Origin: Lagopus muta
Taxonomy: Eukaryota; Chordata; Aves; Galliformes; Phasianidae
Reading direction: 5' to 3'
DNA length: 64,000 nt
Assembly: GCF_023343835.1 (NCBI RefSeq)
Contig: NC_064436.1
Coordinates: forward strand, 53,357,883 to 53,421,882
The notes under the pieces were generated by a model that saw only the letters and a list, made by a program, of their open reading frames with translations, did not search any database and was not told the DNA's origin. How positions within the stretch are numbered: position 1 is the first letter of the stretch; each line of letters begins with the position of its first letter. A program made the position numbers and the translations under genes. Positions 58,311-64,000 of this stretch are shown in pieces.

Positions 58311-61300
58311 GTAGGTATAGAAAATAGATTCTTTCAGGCAGTTTGAGTTGTAGCTGGAAGCGAGCATGGAGCAAAACAGCCAGACAAGGCTTTTTCTGTG
58401 GGGGAATGCAAAATCAACTACTTGCTGATAAGTAAGGATGAGAAACAGGCAGGAAAGATTTCAGTATGTACTGGTTTTCCAAGATAAACGTCCAGATGGA
58501 ACAAAACTGTGTTAGAATGGAAAACTGACAGTAGGAATATCGGGTACAAAATGTAAACAGCTCTATGAAGGACACGGAGTAACACAATTTTGACTCTGAG
58601 AAAATCCATAGCACCGAAGTTATGTGGTCTGACACAACATGTAAAAGAGATTAAATATGAAATTATAACACTATGAGATTGAAATAATCATCACTGTATT
58701 AAAATGTTTTTGGTCGCTGTATAATTTCATGCTTTCACAAGAAAGGAGGAATTTCTGTGGTGAATGAGCAGTGCACTTAAAGCAGTTTGAACAGAACATG
58801 CTTTTCAGAAATTGTGTTTGCCTTCAGAAGTGCACTGTATGTGTCCTACCTTAAAGTTATACAACTGAAGTAGACCAAAATACATTTAAGAATTTCAGAA
58901 CTTCAACTGATTGGTATAAAGGCATAAACCTCAGCAAGACTAAAACCAGGCAGGTTTTTGAAAGGGTTTACCTACTGATTAAAGAATGAATCATATAATA
59001 GTCTATGATCTATATAATTCATACCTGATTTCTCTCTGTGACTGTTTTCAGATCTGCATCAGATAATCCGGATCCTGCTGTACTGTTTGATATTTCTGCT
59101 CAGTGTTTTGGGGAACGTTCTGGTCATCACTGTGCTGATAAGAAACAAACAGATGAGAACAGTCACCAACATATTTCTGCTGTCCCTGGCAGTCAGTGAC
59201 CTAATGCTCTGCCTCTTCTGCATGCCATTCACCCTTATTCCCAACCTGCTGAAAGATTTTATTTTTGGGAGCACTGTTTGCAAAACTGCCACTTACTTCA
59301 TGGGTAAGTCTTGGAAGTTTTCTCTTGTTTTGAATATTAACTAGTGGGATATGTGAGAAGCTCATTAATGACCTGATTTTTTCTATCTGCCATTGAGCAG
59401 TTACCAAAATCATCAAGAAACAACTCTGTAGGGCAGGTATTTTTAGATCTGGTTTCCAGCAAAACACAGAGATACTCGGTTAATTTTAACTGCACACAGA
59501 AGTGTTTGACTGTATCAGGTGAGAAGTGTTTTGAACAAATAAGCTTTAATGAGGAACCTGGCACGTACAGTTGCTTACCTATCACTGACAGAACTATTAG
59601 CAGTGTCCAGATCATCCATCAAAAAGGACAGTCTGTATAGTCCTCACTACACAGATTTTTGTTAGCGGTGGTACTTGCAAGGACAAAAATAGTCAGAAGC
59701 AGAAGTAGGTACTATTTGCAGAACTGGATTTTAGAGCAAGGGCTTTGTAAGAACAGATCAGGTCAGATCTGAGGTCAGCAGTAGATCACAACATGAAGGC
59801 TGTACAGATGCAGCTCTTACAGACTGACTTCAGGAAGTCACACCTGTGTATGCTGTGCTGCACCCCTTTTGCTTGTGGAGGCTGAGCCAGGAGTTTCAAA
59901 ATGCCTGCACTGTGCCCCTTTAACTTACGCCCTTGAGAACTTTTATGTAATGTGGAAGTATGCACCTAAACTGGGAATGGGAAATCAACATCTTTTTGTA
60001 GATAAAACCAGTACAACTAAAGGCTGTGTTTAAACAGTTATAATGAATTACTGCCATAAATGTCATAAAAATTTACCTAAGCAATGTCATCTTTCTCTTA
60101 TTTCACAATTTATAAGTTTATAAAAATCCAGTGAAATATTTCTGATTCTGCACGTTTCAGCTACGAAGGTGTCTTCTTTTTAGAATCAGAACATGGACAT
60201 TTCCCTTTAGCAACTCAGGTTAAGAAGCTTCTACCGATAAATAGGTGCTGACAACCATTCTATCACCTTTGCTCTCAGTCTTTAATTGTAAGATGTAAGA
60301 AGACATTCACTTACAGGTGATTTGAGTAAAGCAAAACATTAAGACATCAGTATTTTATTTTTGACTGGCATCAGAGAATTCATAAAAATTAAAGTTCATA
60401 CACTGAAAGAAAAAATTGCTGCAAAATTAAGCAAAAATATCTATAATCCTGCAGTGGTAAACTGAGATGCTTCAGTGAAAGAAACAGAGACCACTGCATT
60501 ATATTTCATAACATATGAGCAGGAGAAATTAGGGATACTTGAAGGATAAAGATTTTCTTCATAGTTTCAGTTCTCCTACTTTTTTAACTCCATTAGCATC
60601 TAATTTTTTAAAAATGGAAGTATTTAATTCAGTTGAATGAGGAAATCAGATCACCAATCTAGCAGGACAAGTAAAAAATTAAAGCAATAAAATAGGGACT
60701 GCAGCACTGTGTTAAAAGAGCATTAGCGAAATCCCACTATTTCAAATGCTGATTTGAAATGAAACACAATTACTCTGGTGCATAAACCACACAGTACGAA
60801 AAAGAATTAGAAAGAAAAGTGCTTTCCTTCTGCTTTCAGAATTTCAGTTTGAATGAATGAATCTTTCCTCTTGGACTTCTGGCACTAGAGCAATGAGCAG
60901 GAGTGTCGGCATGGAGACCTAGACCCAATTTCTATGCACTCTTCACTAACTTAATCAGCACGTTATTTACAAATAATTTTGCTTACAACTAGCTTGCTGT
61001 ATTTGTGTTCTCTCCACGTTTATACAGAAAGTTAGCAAGATTATTTGTAAACAGCAGAAGCATTTTAAACGCGAGAATAACCTTTTACTTCGTTTTCTAC
61101 GTGCAGGTATCTCTGTAAGTGTGTCTACATTCAACCTGGTTGCCATCTCTTTGGAGCGGTACAGTGCCATTTGCAAACCTCTTCAGTCCAGGGTCTGGCA
61201 GACAAAATCCCATGCCTTGAAAGTGATTGCTGCTACCTGGTGTGTTTCCTTTACCATCATGTCACCATACCCAATTTACAGCAAGCTGGTCCCTTTCACC

Positions 61301-63981
61301 AAGTACAACAATAGCACAGCCAACATGTGTCGGCTCCTTTGGCCAAGTGATGTCATTCAACAGTCTTGGTAAGATTTATCTAACTCTAAGCAAATGCATA
61401 ATTATCTGGCAGAAAACAGGATTTCATGGTAGCATTAAGCCTATTGAAAATTAAGCATTAGCCACCAGGAAACATGTACACTTCTCTCAAGCTTATTTAT
61501 AGAAAAAGAATCTTATTTTTAAGCTGCTTACATTTTGACTCTTACACAACTTCTGCCTTGTCATAGGAAGGACACCTAACATGGCAATGATTCTCCCACT
61601 GGTCTGCTAAGCCCCCGCTATAAAGAAAGCATCTGTCACTGATCAAGTCAGAATACTTCTGCTTTAACTCATTTAAGCATAAACTTCAATATTTTCAGAG
61701 AAATTTTCATTGATCTCAGAAAAAAACGTACACAGGCTCCCTCCTGTGTGTGTGATGCTACCTTGCCTGCTAACATTTGCATCCGAACATCCTCTGAAGC
61801 AGATAAGTAGAATTTGAAACCCTGGAGAGACTGCAAATGCCCTTCTTGAGAACTCAGCCTTTTTGGTTATTTGTAGAGAAGAGCATAAGAGAAATGAGGG
61901 GAGTGGTAGAGCTCCAGGTGGTACACCTCCAGGCAGGCTAAGTAAACAGCAGCACCATCAAGCAGCAATATCATTTTGACATTGTGTCCTTGCACAATGA
62001 TCAAGTACTTCAAGTGGTGCTGAGAAGATGTAAGATTTTAATTTGATGGTTTTTTTTTCCACTCCTGAAGGTCAGTCGGAAGTAGGAACAAGATTAAAGT
62101 ATGCACCACTCACATTAAAGCCATACCAGTGCTTTCAGTAGCCTCAGGAGTTTGTCAGTGTGAGTGCAGGTGAGGAGGAAGGATGCAGGTCAAACTTCTT
62201 TCCTCCAAGGCATCACTACAGGTTCTACGATGTGTTAACGAGCTGGTACACAAGTTCTGAGGAGCAGAAGAGATGTAGGCTCCTGAATGTTTAAACAGAA
62301 TGATTTCCCCGTTTTTCAGTCACATTAGAGAAGCTGCCATCAGTGCATTACATAGGAGAGCAACAGACAGTGATGTGCAAACAAAGGAAAGGCACTCACC
62401 TTAAAGAATGGGCTTCCATCCCCAGGGGCTCTGCACAGACCCAGGGATGGGAGCCCCAGTGATGTCTGCACCATCCCTCCAATAGGTGCCTCAGCCATGG
62501 GAAGGAAGTGCACACCAGCTACATCTCAGCCCAGTACTGGAAGCCAGTACCAGGGCACCTCTGAGGATCAACAACAATTCCTGTGGCTTCTGCAAGGGGC
62601 CAGGAACATATTAAAACAACAACAACAACAACAACAAGGTTTGCACTGTTCCCCAGTCTCTGTCCATTTATTGATTCTTTAGGTACACCTTCCTGCTGCT
62701 CATACTCTTTCTTATACCTGGGATAATAATGATGGTTGCATATGGCCTCATTTCATTGGAGCTCTACAGAGGAATAAAATTTGATACCAGCCAGAGAAGA
62801 TCGTCAAGAGGTAACAATGCATTTCAGTTATTTTTTAACTTAGAGTTGAAGATGCAAGCAGTCACCTTGAGACCACAATAAGCAAAATTTTCTATTTGTA
62901 AAAATGATGGTTATAATCTGTTTCAGCCAGGAGCATTTATTTTTTTATTGAGGTGATTCCATTATTCTCTTACCAGTAATTCTTCACCTATGTTGTTGGT
63001 TTTTTTTTTTGCAGTTGTTCTAGGTGGGATGATTTAAATTTAAAATTTTTATAGAAATGTCAGGATATTTTTCAGGCCGTGGATGAGGACTGTTTCTGTC
63101 AGTAAAGTTTACAACAAAATTGTCAAATTAGAGCAGCAGCATATTACTGTGAAAACTACCGTAAGCAAACACTGGAGCAAACAGTCTTCTGTTGCATCAG
63201 TTTGTGTGCAATTATGATGGGAGAATACTATGGGCCAGCAGACAGAGCAGCCGATACATGAGTGGTGCAGAACTGGGACTGTGCTTTCTCTGTCTTGTTT
63301 GTGAGTTATGTTATAACTCACAATGTTATATGCTTTCTTGTCTGTCTGTGAGTTATGTTATATTCATTTAGGCTTAGAACCAATTCTTTTTGTAATTTGA
63401 GACACCATTCAGAGACCTTTTGCCAACTATTCAAGCATTCCTTTATGTGTACAGAAAGAAAAGGAAATACCAGCATCGCCAAATACGAGGATGGAGATGG
63501 GTGCTACCTGCACAAAGCCAAAAGGAAAAGGAAAGTGCCATTGCAACAACTCTCTACTATGAGAAACAGCAAAATAGACAGGGTGAGAAGCAGCAGCTCT
63601 TCTGCCAACCTGATGGCCAAGAAACTTGTCATCCGCATGCTGATGGTGATCGTGGTTTTGTTTTTCATTTGCTGGACTCCCATCTTCAGCGTGAACGCCT
63701 GGCGCGCATTTGACACCGCCTCAGCAGACCTGCATCTCTCGGGAGCTCCCATCTCCTTTATCCACCTGCTGTCCTACACTTCTGCCTGTGTGAACCCTAT
63801 CATATACTGCTTCATGAACAAGCGTTTCCGCATGGGTTTTCTAGCCACTTTCACCTGCTGCACTAAGCAGAAGCCGCCTGTGATTAGAGGAGAGGTTGGT
63901 GATGAAGAGGAGGGGAAGACGACAAGGGCTTCACTCTCCAAGTGCTCTTACACACACATGAACATGTCTGCACCCCCCTGA
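58190..63981 (+). CDS. CCKAR: CCKAR, cholecystokinin A (CCK1) receptor, complete 5-exon CDS
   Basis: Coding exons 58190-58310, 59052-59303, 61107-61368, 62683-62810 and 63455-63981; all introns GT-AG with matching phases. Total 1290 nt, 429 residues (human 428). It is a class A GPCR that binds sulfated CCK-8 at the plasma membrane and signals mainly through Gq. Visible hallmarks: sequons at N11, N14, N26 and N193; N62 (1.50); SDLML with D90 (2.50); C117 and C199 (TM3-ECL2 disulfide); ERY at 141-143; M198 and R200, equivalent to the human residues contacting the sulfotyrosine; CWTP 327-330; N335 and R338 in TM6, equivalent to human N333/R336; NPIIY 368-372; Cys pair 389-390 for palmitoylation. 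The closely related CCKBR is excluded by near identity to CCKAR in TM1-TM3 and the C-tail. Confidence 0.98.
59052..59303 (+). CDS. CCKAR: CCKAR exon 2 (TM1-TM2 and start of TM3)
   Basis: A 252-nt exon, residues 41-124. It begins DLHQIIRILLYCLIFLLSVL and includes TM1 with N62, the ICL1 stretch VLIRNKQMRTVTN, TM2 with D90, ECL1 and C117. Acceptor TTTTCAG|ATCTGC, donor ATGG|GTAAGT. Confidence 0.98.
61107..61368 (+). CDS. CCKAR: CCKAR exon 3 (TM3, ICL2, TM4, ECL2)
   Basis: A 262-nt exon, residues 125-211 and two bases of W212. It contains ERY (141-143), the ICL2 run CKPLQSRVWQTKSHALK, TM4, the ECL2 sequon N193-S-T and MCR (198-200). Acceptor GTGCAG|GTATCT, donor CTTG|GTAAGA. Confidence 0.98.
62614..62637 (+). 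repeat. (AAC)n microsatellite
   Basis: About eight AAC units in CCKAR intron 3, some 45 bp before exon 4; gives a poly-Gln chance frame. Confidence 0.95.
62683..62810 (+). CDS. CCKAR: CCKAR exon 4 (TM5 and start of ICL3)
   Basis: A 128-nt exon, residues 212-254: YTFLLLILFLIPGIIMMVAY, then LISLELYRGIKFD and the beginning of the third intracellular loop. Acceptor TTCTTTAG|GTACAC, donor AGAG|GTAACA. Confidence 0.98.
63301..63361. repeat. Perfect 9-bp hairpin plus a repeat of its left arm
   Basis: GTGAGTTAT (63301-63309), 3-nt loop, ATAACTCAC (63313-63321). A direct copy of the left arm and its extension, GTGAGTTATGTTAT, recurs at 63348-63361. In CCKAR intron 4, about 95-155 bp before exon 5. 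Confidence 0.88.
63455..63981 (+). CDS. CCKAR: CCKAR exon 5 (ICL3, TM6, TM7, C-tail)
   Basis: A 527-nt terminal exon, residues 255-429, stop TGA at 63979-63981. It carries the rest of ICL3 with a basic KAKRKRK run (275-281), TM6 (CWTPIFSVNAW), TM7 (NPIIYCFMNKRF) and a Ser/Thr-rich acidic tail ending SAPP. Acceptor GTGTACAG|AAAGA. The open frame starting at 63355 is intron read-through, not the true start. Confidence 0.98.
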
Positions 63982-64000
63982 GTTGCATCAGAAGGGGCTA

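Noticed and set aside
62401..62480. Possible inverted repeat around ccatccc...gggatgg in CCKAR intron 3
   Set aside because: Arms are only about 7 bp and imperfect; not distinguishable from chance.
63355..63454. Upstream part of the 208-codon frame before CCKAR exon 5
   Set aside because: Intron 4 read-through: the acceptor at 63451-63454 and the phase of exon 4 place the exon start at 63455.
1..64000. tRNA, rRNA, CRISPR array, bacterial operon or phage
   Set aside because: Nothing with the fold, repeat spacing or gene density required was seen. Splice structure and CR1 repeats show a bird nuclear genome.

Overview
This is a vertebrate nuclear window, almost certainly from a galliform bird (chicken or a close relative). 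The evidence is the many CR1 LINE copies with the avian 3' tail repeat (tgattctatgattctatg type), an avian-type solo LTR, AT-rich introns, and two genes whose proteins closely match their human counterparts. It is not bacterial. There is no operon, CRISPR array or prokaryotic mobile element. Nearly all open reading frames above 60 codons are chance frames in introns, repeats or the CpG island; the real coding sequence is split into short GT-AG exons.

Minus strand, 40525 down to 1083: the first 16 coding exons of TBC1D19, a TBC/Rab-GAP-domain protein. Every exon was placed by splice sites, codon phase and match to the family. Together they give 372 complete codons and one extra base. The remaining C-terminal exons lie beyond the left edge. 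Exon 1 sits in a CpG island (about 40140-40730) that contains GC boxes and a consensus RFX X-box. The introns hold CR1 fragments, a solo LTR with a perfect 5-bp target-site duplication (20977-21506), simple repeats and several small perfect hairpins.

40740-58189: a 17.7-kb intergenic interval between divergently oriented genes. It holds nested CR1 insertions next to the CpG island and at 51.0-52.6 kb, a purine-rich minisatellite (47921-48050), an old LINE reverse-transcriptase scrap (about 54.3 kb), and two exon-like segments on the minus strand (56842-56937 and 55406-55556). These two segments join in frame and may belong to an unrecognised transcript.

Plus strand, 58190-63981: the complete five-exon coding sequence of CCKAR, the cholecystokinin type A (CCK1) receptor, a class A GPCR of 429 residues. 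The window ends 19 bases after its stop codon, so the 3' UTR is missing.

The two genes have no obvious functional link. Their head-to-head arrangement matches the human order at 4p15.2. CCKAR mediates satiety, gallbladder and pancreatic responses to CCK. TBC1D19 is a poorly characterised TBC protein which, from the sequence here, appears to lack the two usual catalytic finger residues.
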